Of a DNA stretch of 64,000 nucleotides, positions 30,591-41,840 are shown piece by piece. Below the pieces are notes generated by a model that saw only the letters and a program-made list of their open reading frames with translations, did not search any database and was not told the origin of the DNA. Location: the NCBI GenBank assembly GCA_014529385.2, contig CM043949.1:142016858-142080857 (forward strand), in the 5' to 3' direction. The DNA is from Adiantum capillus-veneris (Eukaryota; Streptophyta; Polypodiopsida; Polypodiales; Pteridaceae). Made by a program: the position numbers and the translations under genes. How positions within the stretch are numbered: the stretch's first letter is position 1; the number at the start of each line of letters is the position of its first letter.

Positions 30591-33500
30591 ATGAACCTAC
30601 GCTCTGGACGAGTGTTAGAGCACGATCATATTGGTAGTGCCTCCATTTACGCGGGCACCCATTATTCCTCCACCCTAGGTTCTGGACCTTCGGCCGGGAC
30701 TCAAGGTAGCGCGACCCAAGATCCTCATATCGCGTCTAATGATTCTTCCTCTGACTACGAAGTCATGGAGGGGTATCCTACACCAAACCCTAATAGTTCA
30801 AGTCAAGACATGCATGCCATGGGCCCACGGGCCGGGTCCAGCGTGTTTAGCCGCTTAAAAGAGACCCTTAGTAGAGCTACTCGCTCCGAACATGAGGTTA
30901 ATGAAATAAATGAAGGGAGTGGGGAAGTAAATTCGTCATTCATGCCTAAAATAGACTCTATGCTTCTTGAGAGTGTGCATGTGTATGTTCCATCCACTGC
31001 ACCTCCTAATCCTTTAGGACTATCTCCCTCTGAGGTTTTACTACCTGATGGTAGGAGTCTTGCCGAAGTGCAAGAGATCGAACACTATATGCAAGCAACA
31101 AGGGAGAGGGAAATTGAGAACCTACGAAAGCTAGAACAAATTTGAGCCTTGAAATCAAAGGCTCCTATGACAACATTCATGCCAGCCGAGCAAACGAGTG
31201 CTCCCAAGGTAGCAGTCACAGAGGGGCAAGCAATGGGGAGCAATAATGCTTCCACTTCAAGGGAAACCTCCAGCATGCCAGGCCTAGATGGGATATTCCT
31301 AAACAAAAATTGGGAGTATGACCTACAAGCAGAAGCTTTAACTGATCGGTACACAGGACACACCTATCATGTGGGTTGGTTAGATGTTCTACAATCCACA
31401 TCGGGTGCTACTAGCATAGATGAGCAACAACTGAAAGTCTGTGATGTCCTCCATAGGATTGTCGAGTTAGAAAGACAGAACACAGGGATCAACATGTCTT
31501 CAACAGGCCTAATGAGATTCTTGGATACGGGAAAGGCCAACCAACCAACCCTGTCACAAATGGAGACTCCCTCAGTGAGCCCCATTGATCCTCCATATGT
31601 TGTTTCGCCAGGAGCCTCAGTACAATCTGAGCCCACAAGTGGCAGCTTTACCTTCCCAGATCTAGCTCATCTTTATCTTAATGACACTACGGCTACCATG
31701 CATATCCCAGTGGTGAGCATGACAAGATGTACACCATGGAGTTCATTTGTTAACACTGCGCCGATGCCTAGTAGCACAGTGCCCCCAACTATACCTACAT
31801 GTATGTATCAATCATGTGCACCTGTCGTACCTCAGCCTCATGTAGCTCCTACACCTCCGATTATTCCAAGAGCTTACAATCCACAATGGAATTATCCAAG
31901 CTCTTATACAAGTGGAGCCATGCCATTTAATAATAACATGCCATATCAGGCACCCCCTATGCCTAGGGCCACGCCTGTAAACTTTGGACCACCGTCTGGT
32001 ACACCACCATACGAAATTTGGGACCCAAGAGCCGCGCGTATGCCAAGGCCAAGGCCAACTCCCATCTCACATGTGGTTCCAGGAGCACATACACCCATTA
32101 TACCTGCTCAAATAGGAGATTTGGCAGCATTTTCTCAAACTATCGGTCGCTCTATTGCGGAAAACATGCGTAGTGCACCTGATAGAGAGCCTAGGAGCAA
32201 GGTAGTTCAAGTAGCTAAGCTCACAGAAATTCAGTGGAGACGGAGATGCTAGAAAGCATATGGAAGTCTTTGAACATGTGTGCGATTCCTTGGAAGAGCA
32301 CAATGAGCTACATAAGTGTAAGGCTTTGAGTTTGACCCTAAGCGGAAAGGCTGGAGATTGGTATAGAACCTTAAGAGTAGAAGAGAAAACAATCTACTCT
32401 ACTCTTAGGAGACTGTTCTTAAAAGAATACATACGAGAGGGAGTACTTTGGGGTGTAGCCTCTCAGCTCCAGAAAGCCCAACGAGAAGAAGGTTAATCCG
32501 TGAGAGACTTCATTAGTCGCCTAAAGAATTTGAATTCTCGATGCAATCCAAACGAGCGATTCAACAACAACCAATTGCTCGATAGATTCATTACGGGACT
32601 ACGACATGAAAGTATTTATAATGGCCTAGTCATTAGAGGTATCACTACTTGGGAAGCAGTCACCATGAATGCAATCCAATTGGAGGATAATTTAATGATT
32701 GCAGGAGAAAGAGTGTCTGCCGAGCCGAAGTCTAGTAGCTTGCAAGCATCAGGGCATGAGCCAATGAAGATAAAGCCAATCGTGAAAGAGCAAATGATAT
32801 CTGAGATAACTTTGGCAGATCTCACCAAGGCCATCCAAGAAAGCCTTAGGGGTAATCGTGCTCCACAAAACACTCATATGTATCCAAGAAGGGAACAACA
32901 ATGGTGCTCAATTTTCTTGGGCCCACATACTACGAGTGAATGCCCTACTTTCAGAGTAAAGTTTAACGGGACTTGTAACGCGTGTGGTAGGTATGGCCAT
33001 CAAGCGAAGGATTGCCTAATGCTTAAACGCATCATGGAAAATAGACCGCCTATAGCTTGGGCAGACTCACCTCGAGTTCCTGCATTGATGCCTACCCCAC
33101 CCATGGAGCAACAGTTGCCATTACAACACATGGTCCCTAGAACCCAAAATGTGGTCCAAACCATGCCGTTTCCACCTCCAGTGCTAGGACCGCAACCCCC
33201 TCATCCAAGAGTTACACCTATGAACCAAATAGGTTGCGAGTCATCTAGTACTTATGTAGATTGCGAAGAGGACATAGACTCGAGTATCACCTATGGAGTC
33301 GACATGCTTGAGGAGTGTCCCATGTACTATATGGAAGACCATTGGGGACAAATCAAACCGGTATATCAAGCTACTGCGCTAGCAGCAAGAGGCCAAAACA
33401 TTAATAGTTTTGCCAAGAGACCACCTCTTCAGTGCTACGAATGTGGTGGACCACATCGAGTAGCTGAGTGCCCCATTAGAATGCAAAAGAATGCCGCACT

Positions 33501-34700
33501 AATGCAAACAAGTCAAGGGAGTGCATTGGCAATGCCAATACTCACTTGTAATCGTTGTGGCATAGATCATTTGATCGCACAGTGTCCTAACAATCCAAAC
33601 GCACCGAAAATCACACCATTGAACTTAATAGAGATTGTTGATGGGACACCACCAACTATAAACATAGCACCAGTGAATGCACTCACACTGTCGATGCTCC
33701 AAAAGCAAAATTACATCCTCGCAGAGAGAGATGCTGCATCCATTGGCCGAGCGAGAAAGAAGAAAACACGAAGAAAGAAATCCCTTAATGCTTCTAGCTC
33801 AAAACCTAGTTCAAAGACTAACATAGGGACAGGAGAGGATCCCGTGTATATGAATGACCCTGAGGATGACTCAGATTCGATAGAGACCACGGAGACCAAA
33901 ACTGTTACTACAAAGGAAAAAGCCAGTGAGGAGGATCACGAGAGGGAATTACGACGAACACCAAAAGAGTATTCAAAGTTAAACCACCCAGTTGCGAACC
34001 CCCAAGATAAGCCACGAGAGACAAAAAATGAGGATTGCAAGAGAAAGATTGGAACCTATCCAAACCCAACAGTGGAAATTGAACGAGTCCAACAACTGAG
34101 GGGTTTGGTGGAAGAAACTCAATGAACATTAGAACCTGAACCCAAACATATCCAGATGTCGGACACAGTGTTTCCCACACAAGTTCAACCTCACAAGAAC
34201 TACAAGCCGTTAGCTATACCCAGTATCATTCGGGAAGAGAGTGAGGGTAGGACATCTGAAAGTGGACACATACCTTTCCTTCTAGAGAGAATGTTTGGTG
34301 AGGGAATGCCCGACCCCCTTGAGGAAGTGGAGATTCCATCTTCACCATTCTCTTGTCAAGGTCCTACGTCCCACAAGATTCCATTAAATGTTGCCAAATT
34401 GATGGATTTCATGTCTTCAGAAGTTAGAACCACCATCATGTCCAAACTATATAAAGACCCCGAGCTAGTCTCAGCTCTTCGAGCCTTCCTCAATGGAGAA
34501 TTACAGGCCGGATTACCACAATTTGCACATATGAACAAACCTGACTCTGTAATGAATGATGAGGAACATTTAGCACCACCATCTGACCTAGCGGGACATG
34601 AATCTGTAATTGAAGTACCCGTTAACAAGTTGGGGCAATACTTTGAAGGTGATGAATATCATGCTACTCTACCAATCACTACTAAAGGATTAACTGTAAA
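30591..34700 (+). pseudogene. gag: gag of element C
   Basis: First ATG at 30591 gives MNLRSGRVLEH, shared with D. The capsid segment (about 32260-32620) has LTLSGKAGDWYRTLRVEE and QREEG...VRDFISRLKNLNSRC. The nucleocapsid region holds CSIFLGPHTTSEC (second Cys lost), CNACGRYGHQAKDC, CYECGGPHRVAEC and CNRCGIDHLIAQC, and a Pro-rich stretch. An acidic, Lys-rich tail follows. In-frame stops: TGA 31143, TAA 32494, TGA 34123; frameshifts near 32230 and 34700. Comparison with D shows CGA to TGA changes at 31143 and 34123. Untranslatable as one protein in its present state. Confidence 0.85.
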
Positions 34701-36002
34701 GGGGTCCTTGACGGTGGTGCGGGAGTCAGCATGGTGACAAAGAGTTGTTGGGAGTCTATGGGGCGACCTCACCTTGAAGCCACAAGCGTAGTGGTAAAAA
34801 TGGCTAATGGATCTATTGTTACGCCTATTGGAATGCTAAAGGATCTCAGAATCAAGGTCTTGGGACACAAGGTAAGCCAGACTTTCATTGTTATGGATTT
34901 TTCCAAGCATCCTATGTCATTTGAGATGATCTTAGGGCGTCCATTCATGAGGGAAGCAAAAATGGTGCATGACTGGTCCAAAAACCACGTCTACTTACAG
35001 TTCCAAGACTCTGTCATTCAAGTTGATCTTTTAAGTGGTCGAACGCATCCTCTAGGAAATAAATTCATCATTGATAATCGATCAGACACAACAATTCACT
35101 CAGCTCCATTACAGTATTGTTACACGTGTAACGAAGACACGGATATTAGGGAGAACTCTCCTTATATGGATATCCTACCTGGGATGACTGAGTCGGACAA
35201 TGTGGATTGGGTCCACCTAGCAGCAACCATAGACACTTGGGGAAATAGGGGGACAACCTGGGTAACACCTGAGGGGGATGAAATTCCTGTACCCTTAAAT
35301 ATGCTACAGGCAATGCATATATCTTCTGACAAGACTCATCCTAATGTAACGAAGAAAACATACAAGTGGGTCCCTAAAGCTTCTTTAGTGACCATAGCTA
35401 GTGCTAAAAAACAGAAGCCTTGTAAGAAACGTACCATTCACTCCAAGAAAAGTAAGAAAATGTTGCGATGGATCCCTAAACGACTATTAAAAGCCCAAGG
35501 CTACTATCAAGGAAATGATCAAATCTGGGTGCCAAAACGTAGATTGTGCTCTTACCTATCACTTGACCCATGTGAGCCCAATCCCGTAGCTCCAAAACGA
35601 ATCAATGATCGTGGAAAGAAAAAAATCACAGAATGCTACACACCCGCTCCAGAGCTAGTTTGGGTACCAAAGAAAGAACGATTTGTTCCACCTAGCTCAG
35701 GAAGGGGGGAGTCCCATGAAGCTTCTAGCTCCTCATGTAATGCATCCGTAGAGGTAAAAGCTTCTCCACAGCCTCCACCTACAATAGTGGACCTCCATAA
35801 ATCTACAAAGGAATCCACACCTCCCAGTGTTCAAGAATCACCTGATGAACTACTTCAATTTCGATCTTGGGAGAGTACCTTACCACCCTTGCAACTCGAC
35901 GAGGCGCCTAAGGTAATAGAAAACTACTGGCAAAAATCTCCACCTATGACCAACTGGAACAATTGGTTTCAAAGGGTGACAAGCTCATTTCAAACGGTAT
36001 GA
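34701..36002 (+). pseudogene. First protease fused to W[VI]PK domain, element C
   Basis: The frame from 34731 runs 423 codons. It starts inside the protease (the DGG active site lies just upstream, across a one-base deletion near 34700) with MILGRPFMREAKMVHDWSKN. After TWVTPEGDEIPVPLNMLQAM it passes without a break into KTYKWVPKASL (about 35360), RWIPKRLL (about 35467), IWVPKRRL (about 35524) and LVWVPKKERFVPPSSGRG (about 35660), ending NWFQRVTSSFQTV at TGA 36000. In D the first part precedes RT and the second follows integrase and a second protease, so this is a deletion fusion. The role of the W[VI]PK part is unknown. Confidence 0.85.
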
Positions 36003-36009
36003 TCTACCC

Positions 36010-36023
36010 AAGGAAGGGGGGAG
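36010..36023 (+). promoter_or_regulatory. Internal polypurine tract of element C
   Basis: AAGGAAGGGGGGAG followed by TGTTTG; it shares AGGAAGGGGGG with the 3' tract at 37626. Conserved in E (about 16480) and D (46435-46448). Confidence 0.6.
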
Positions 36024-36877
36024 TGTTTGCTGACAGTCATCATTCATTTGTTTCCTTCTCCGACCTTTTTCCCTGACCTCTAAATCACCAATCTTAGGGA
36101 ATGTACATATAAAGCTTTATCCTCACAAAAAACAAAAAAAATAAAGAGCAAGAGCAATTAGCAAATGAGTATGCACAATAAAAGTCAAAACATTGACCCA
36201 GACCTACACATTTACATCCGGTACACTGAAACAGAAACCTACGTCATGAAACACCTTTGATCCTCATCACTTGAGTGATGGAGGGTAGGTAAGATTAGTA
36301 CGATAGGAGTGTTTCTGTTTTAGAGTTGAGTGATTAGAAAAGTTCTCTTTTCCCACTGATGTGCCTCCTAGAGGTATTGTTTGTGTTTCATAGTGTGTAC
36401 AGGAACGTGTTGCTGTGGTTAGGATATGGACCTTCATGGAACCTTTCTCTCATTCACTCTTCTGTTCAAGTGCCACCATCAACACAAACAGGTGTTTCTT
36501 GTCAATTAGCATTGTCCCTTATCTTTTTTGCATCTATGATTGTCTGCTTTGATTGTGATTGGTAGCCTAATATTCACCGCATTTGCTTAGTATCAAACAT
36601 TTAATTCAATGTAATTTTTTGTCATAATCACTTGTTTAGGTTTAAAAATCAAGCAGTCCGACTAAGCTAGTTTGACCAAGTTAGGTGTTAGAAATCTTCT
36701 CTTAATACCATGGGGAATAATAATCAATGGTTACTTAGGTTCTTAATCCGATTTAGGCAGCATTGTGTGAAATGTACTAGGGCTTTCTAGTGGGCTTGAC
36801 CCTATTGACCTTTAGCTTAAGTATTATAAAGGGAGTTAACTAGTGTGATGAGCCTGGGGAGGTGTATCAGTGTTATA

Positions 36878-37130
36878 TGACCCCCCAAAGTTACAAAATT
36901 AAAATGCTGAAAATGAACAAACAAAAAATCAAAGTGCCACACTGTAAAATCTTAAGCTGGAAGAGAAATCTCAGCTTGATTTGGTACTTCACTCACATGT
37001 ATTGCCTATGGTACTAGAGCCCTAGAGGTTCCCAGTGTGGGCGCTTTTCCTTGAAAAGTAAAAAACCCAAGGCATATAAAATAAGCATACACATCAAATT
37101 GAATCAATGTGAAAAGACTTTGGGGGGTCA
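36878..37130. repeat. 14-bp inverted repeat bounding a ~250-bp segment
   Basis: TGACCCCCCAAAGT at 36878-36891 and ACTTTGGGGGGTCA at 37117-37130 are exact reverse complements. The same pair is present in D (44930-44943 and 45159-45172). Confidence 0.9.
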
Positions 37131-37625
37131 AAGAAAAAGTAATCAGTCAGGCGATGATTTCATGAGAAATTCCTTTTATGGTAGCGTAACTACAAGGTCT
37201 TCTAGATATAGCCTCTAGTCAGCCCTCGAACATGAATACTTGGCTCTCGCGATTAAACAACTTAATTGACCACAGAAAATTAAGAAGTTTACCCATGGTA
37301 TTAATATTCGATCTCTAGTGCCTTTCGACCGTCAAATTAGCGACCCCAGACTTGTTTAATTTTTTACCTTTACATCTGTTTATGCATTTGATTACATTGC
37401 AATTTAATGTTCATTGCTGACAAATTGTTTGAAATTCTTTTACCAATCAATTTGTCTACCTAAAACTGCATATGATTTTTAATCACTTATGAGAATGCAA
37501 TTGTTGTGCCAATGTTGTTTGATTTTGCAGTGACTGAAGAAGGCTAAGGACATTCATCTCAAATTCTCTTCCACCTCGACGAACGAGCTTCAACTCAATA
37601 GCTTCCGAGGACGGAATCTACATCA

Positions 37626-37637
37626 GGAAGGGGGGCA
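37626..37637 (+). promoter_or_regulatory. 3' polypurine tract of element C
   Basis: AGGAAGGGGGGCA directly precedes the LTR start TGTTAACC at 37638. Confidence 0.85.
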
Positions 37638-38230
37638 TGTTAACCCCCACGGCTCACGGACACCCCATCACCTACGACGGACGTGTATTATGTATTTGTT
37701 AGAGTCAGGTACCGGGCTTGTTGGACCAATAGGAAAAGGGTAAGAGTGATCGCCGATGAGAGGCGCACTCTAACCGGGACATTCAAGGGATTAGTTGGCT
37801 AAGCATGGGCGCCCAAGTGTGAATGGGGTGAGCTCATATAAAATCCAACTAAACCTAAAATTCACTCATTCTCTCATTTGTGCAATAGAAGAGTGCTCTT
37901 GCTCCATCTCCATCTCCATCTTCTTCTTCTTCACCTCCTTGTGTGTGTGTGTATGTAAGAGAGAGAGAGAGAGAGAGAGGGAGAGTGTGTGTGTGATCGA
38001 GCATTACGAAGGCACGACGGCGGCGAAGCGGTTGAGTGCGGCACGACTGCAGCTTATTCTTCATCGCGGCGAGGAATACACCACGAAGGCGAGCGTAGAG
38101 TGGTGAGTGACACACCCTTTGCTCTCTTGAGCTTGCTAGTTTACGCTTGTTGTGTGCCTGGAGCCATTTGTGGCTCACACACGGTGTATCGGCAAGTCCC
38201 TTGCTTCGACAGTGCGGCAAGGAGCACACA
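37638..38230 (+). repeat. 3' LTR of element C, 593 bp
   Basis: TGTTAACCCCCACGG at the start, ...GGAGCACACA at the end. It contains a CCAAT box (CCAATAGG near 37730), TATAAAAT (37837-37844), (GT)n and (GA)n runs and the R-U5 segment shared with the D and E LTRs. TG/CA ends and the neighbouring polypurine tract fix the borders. Confidence 0.92.
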
Positions 38231-38517
38231 TAAGTCCTCATCATGAGTTACACTATCAAACTCATCATGGGTATCTACATACATGTATCTGCATACATGA
38301 TCACAGGTACACAACTCTTAAGATTTCTCCTGAGACCAGAGATCGGAAGGCGGCCTTTTCTAATGTGGTAGTGGAGGTGGTGGAGGCAGCACTTTGCCTC
38401 TGCAGCTTGATAATTTTTCCATCACAGATTCCGCGTCCCGAAGTTCAGTTTACAAGCACTGAGATCAGCTCCAATCAATTTTTTGTTTTCTTCCACTCTT
38501 AGACAAATGCCAAAACT
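38231..38517. other. Flank of element C
   Basis: Non-coding sequence with no recognisable feature; it is host or older transposon DNA to the right of the C insertion. Confidence 0.5.
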
Positions 38518-39036
38518 TCATGATGCATAAACTTCTCCACACTGGTCTTCCGTTTGGTCCTCTAGAGAAGGCAACATAACATAGGAGTCTTCGTCGTTCA
38601 CAAAGCACCTGGGATATTTTTCATCTAGCAGGAGGGTGTTATCTTTGTTGAATTGTGGAAACTCTTTCCAAAAAGTGCCCAAGACCAAAAAGATCATTTG
38701 CTCTCCTTGCTCATCAAGCCATGAGCTTCTATTGCATACCTCCATTGAAATCCACCCATTCAAGCACCTGCGGGCCTGATGCAAGCACAATTCTAACCTC
38801 TTTTTCAAGTCTCGGTAGTGGCTTGTGTTCCAAACATAAACTTCAACAATCTTGCTAGCCTCAAGAACAAACCACTCTGCAAAATGGTGCACATACCGGT
38901 TCAGATTATTGTCCTGCTTCACCTTCCAAAAGTGCAGCATGTCCATGTTAGGCGGGCTTGGTCCCTCTCTTTTGTTGTGAGTGACAATAAGAATATCATT
39001 AATATTAATGATCAAGGCAGACCTATTATCCTCCAA

Positions 39037-39840
39037 AGGTGAGGGACATGAAACTAAGCTACTAGGGGTGTCTCCCGATCAAAGTGCCCTAGCACAATGC
39101 CGGTGCCCAACATTACCATTCACTTGTATTTTTACTACAATGCCCAAAAAACCACACCTAGTAAATTGTAGTGAAGATTGACACCATGAGACAAAAAATA
39201 TACCTTATATTCAAAATAACTAAATAGCACAAAAAGCACATGAAACTTAAAGTTTCCGATGTGCACGAGTTTTGGGGGGGTCTTGATTAGTAACTTTCTT
39301 TGGATCTGGATGATGCACTCCTTCCTCCTGCTATCGCTTGCATTTCTTCCTCAGGGTATCTACAATTACTCGTAATGTCTCCACATCCTCTGCATCCTCC
39401 ACTTTATCCGCGGTTACCAATTTTGGGATCACAATAAGGTTTAGGGGAAAAAATTTGAAATCTGCTTGAACAAAAATGAAACACTACATATATGCACTTC
39501 ATTACCTTCCTCATAGTTGGTTGTTGAGAGCTTGATGGATTCATGTCCAATGGTTTCTTTGCCATGGTTCTGAACCACAAAGGTTTCAGCCTCGGGGTCC
39601 TCCACTCTATCCCCACTTTTTACAACAGCCTTGCCATACTAAAAACCCTTAGATAGCTCTATATTGTCCTCATCAAGTTCAAACAGTTATGTATTGTTCT
39701 TGTCAAGTTCAAGCAGACGATAACTTTTGTCAGCATTGGTTTCTATGAAGAAAAAAATCATGTTAAGGGACTTATCTCATGACAAGTGGATTTTAAGGTG
39801 AGTATAGTGAACCCACCCTCTGGCTCTGTCTACTCAATTA
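39037..39840. other. Non-coding stretch inside the unrecognised gene region
   Basis: Short minus-strand frames (for example 39616-39404, PLDMNPSSSQQPTMRKVMK) may be exon remnants, but the splice sites are unclear. Nothing else is seen. Confidence 0.3.
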
Positions 39841-40259
39841 CAAGTGCCCAGCACTTGGCAATATCTGGAATCTTTATTGTGCACAATGGGTGAGTGCCCT
39901 TTGCCATAGTTCCGCATAGAGCTGCAAAGAAAAATGGGTGATATTTGTGTCAACATTCCAGCAAGAAGTCTCCTACCATGTGGTTAGCTGAGAGGGGTTT
40001 CCCACATGCAACACAGTCACCCCCAATACACACAAACGGTTTCAAAACAGAGGCTTTAGTCGGTGGTGAAGGGACAATGATGTCTCTACCCTTTTCTAGG
40101 ATATATTGGATGGTTGTATCCAAAAATTCTCTTTGATATGTCAAGGCTTCTAGTTCAAATTCCAAAGCCATATTCCTTTGCTGCCAACCATTGCATAAAC
40201 AACAGCAGAGAGTAAAGATCATTTCATGCTTGAATGGACTTAAGTGCACAAGCTTGAAT

Positions 40260-41840
40260 GCTTCTCTTCAACTTCTTTTAAAGAATTGAAAGAAAATTAG
40301 AAAATGCTTGACAAATCTTATCAAAACGCTTTCTAGGGATTTCTAAGTGCTTTCTAACCACTTGTTTAGCACTTTTTAACCACCTACTACTAAGCACCAT
40401 TGAGCATTTCGGAGCACTTTCTAACCACCTGGTCACCACTTTCTAAGCACCTAGTTACCACTTTCTTGGCAATATAAAGCATTTCAAATCACTTTCTAAC
40501 AACCTATTTAGCAACATTGAGCACTTCTAAGCACTTTCTTACCACCAACTCACCACTTTGTACTCCTTGTGAGCAAATAAAGTGCTTCAGAGTGCAGATT
40601 GGTTCCTTGAAAGCACTTTGAAATGCTTTCTAAGCACCATTCAGCATTGTGGAGCACTTCAAAGCAGTCTCTTCACTCAATCCTTACCACTTGGTCTAAA
40701 CTTCATAACCACCTAGTAAGCAGTTGAGAGCTATGTCAAAGTACTTTCAAGGACACTTTCAGAACTTTCTCACCACTTTTTGACCACCTATTAAGCCCTT
40801 TCAAGCATATTTTAGGCACCATTGAGCACTTCAGAGCACTTTCTAAGCACTTGGTTACCACTTACTTGGCACCATAAAGCATTTCAAGTCACTTTCTAAC
40901 CACCTATTGAGCAATAGTGAGCACTTCAAAGCACTTTCTTACCCACCTAGTTACCACTTTTACTCCTTGTGAGCAGTTAAAGTGCTTCAGATGGCAGATC
41001 GGTTCCTTGAAGGCACTTTGAAGTACTTTCTAAGAACCATTTAGTATTGTGGATCACTTCAAAGCAATCTCTTCACTCAATCCTTTCCACTTGGTCAAGA
41101 TTTTATAACCACCTAATAAATAGTATAGAGCTATGTCAAAGCACTTCAAAGTACATTCAAGGACCCTTTCAACACTTTCAAGCACTTTCTCACCACTATC
41201 TGACCACATGTGAATCACTTTTAATCATATTGTATCCACCATTGAGTATTCAAAGCACTTTATAACCACCTATTAAGCAACATCGAGCACTTCAAAGCAC
41301 TTTCTTACCACCTGGTCACCACTATGTGCTCCTTGTGAGGAGTTTAAGTGCTTCAAAGTGCCAGTGATTGCTTCCTTGAAAGCACTTTGAAGTACTTTTT
41401 AAGCACCATTCAACATTGTGGAGCACTTCAAAGCAATCTTTTCACTCAATCCTGACCACTTGGTCAAAACTTCATAACCACCTAGTAAGCAGTATAGAGC
41501 TATATCAAAGCACTTCAAAGTACTTTAAAGGACCCTTTCAACACTTTGAAACGCTTTATTACTGCCTATCAAGCATTTTCAAGCATATTATAGGCACCAT
41601 TGAGCACTTCAAAGCACTTTTAGGTGCTTTTAAGGCATTTGTAAGAACTTTCTAGGCACCACTGAGCACTATGAAGATTTTTCTAACCACTTGGTCAACA
41701 CTTCCTACTCCAAGTAAGCAGTTTAGACCTATCTCAAAGCACTTCATAACATGAAGCACTTCTAGTCTGAAGTCTAACCACTTTGTCAACACATTCTACT
41801 TATCTATTGAGCAATTTGAATTTATCATAAATCACTTCTG
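40260..41840. repeat. Degenerate repeat array rich in AAGCACTTT, probable intron
   Basis: Units such as AAAGCACTTTCTAACCACCT recur throughout, and a longer unit of about 366-401 bp appears three times (anchors TTGTGGAGCACTTC-like at about 40640, 41046 and 41414, each followed by CTCTTCACTCAATCC). It lies between donor 41863 and a possible acceptor TTGGCAG near 40170 of the minus-strand gene. Confidence 0.75.

Larger units (their letters stand above)
36003..37625 (+). other. 3' non-coding region of element C
   Basis: About 1.6 kb without a long open frame. AAGGAAGGGGGGAG (36010-36023), TGTTTG (36024) and TATAAAG (36108-36114) form an LTR-like start. It also contains a 14-bp inverted repeat (36878-36891 with 37117-37130) and TTTGATTTTGCAG near 37530, a splice-acceptor-like site. 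All are conserved in D. Where D has the 140-codon frame, C has about 220 bases of other sequence shared with E. Confidence 0.75.
29127..38230 (+). mobile_element. Element C: non-autonomous gypsy element of the D family
   Basis: 5' LTR (29127-29765, lacking about its first 104 bases), primer-binding site, leader, gag, first protease fused in frame to a W[VI]PK domain, 3' region with two polypurine tracts, and 3' LTR (37638-38230). RT, RNase H, integrase and the second protease of relative D are absent. Gag is broken by three stops and two frameshifts. No target-site duplication can be tested, because the 5' end is truncated. Confidence 0.88.

Noticed and set aside
29127-38230. Element C considered as an intact autonomous element.
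   Set aside because: It has LTRs, primer-binding site and polypurine tract but no RT, RNase H or integrase, and gag is broken.
40260-41840. Repeat array considered as a CRISPR-like or satellite array.
   Set aside because: Units are degenerate, unequal in length and lack constant repeats with unique spacers; the context is a plant genome.
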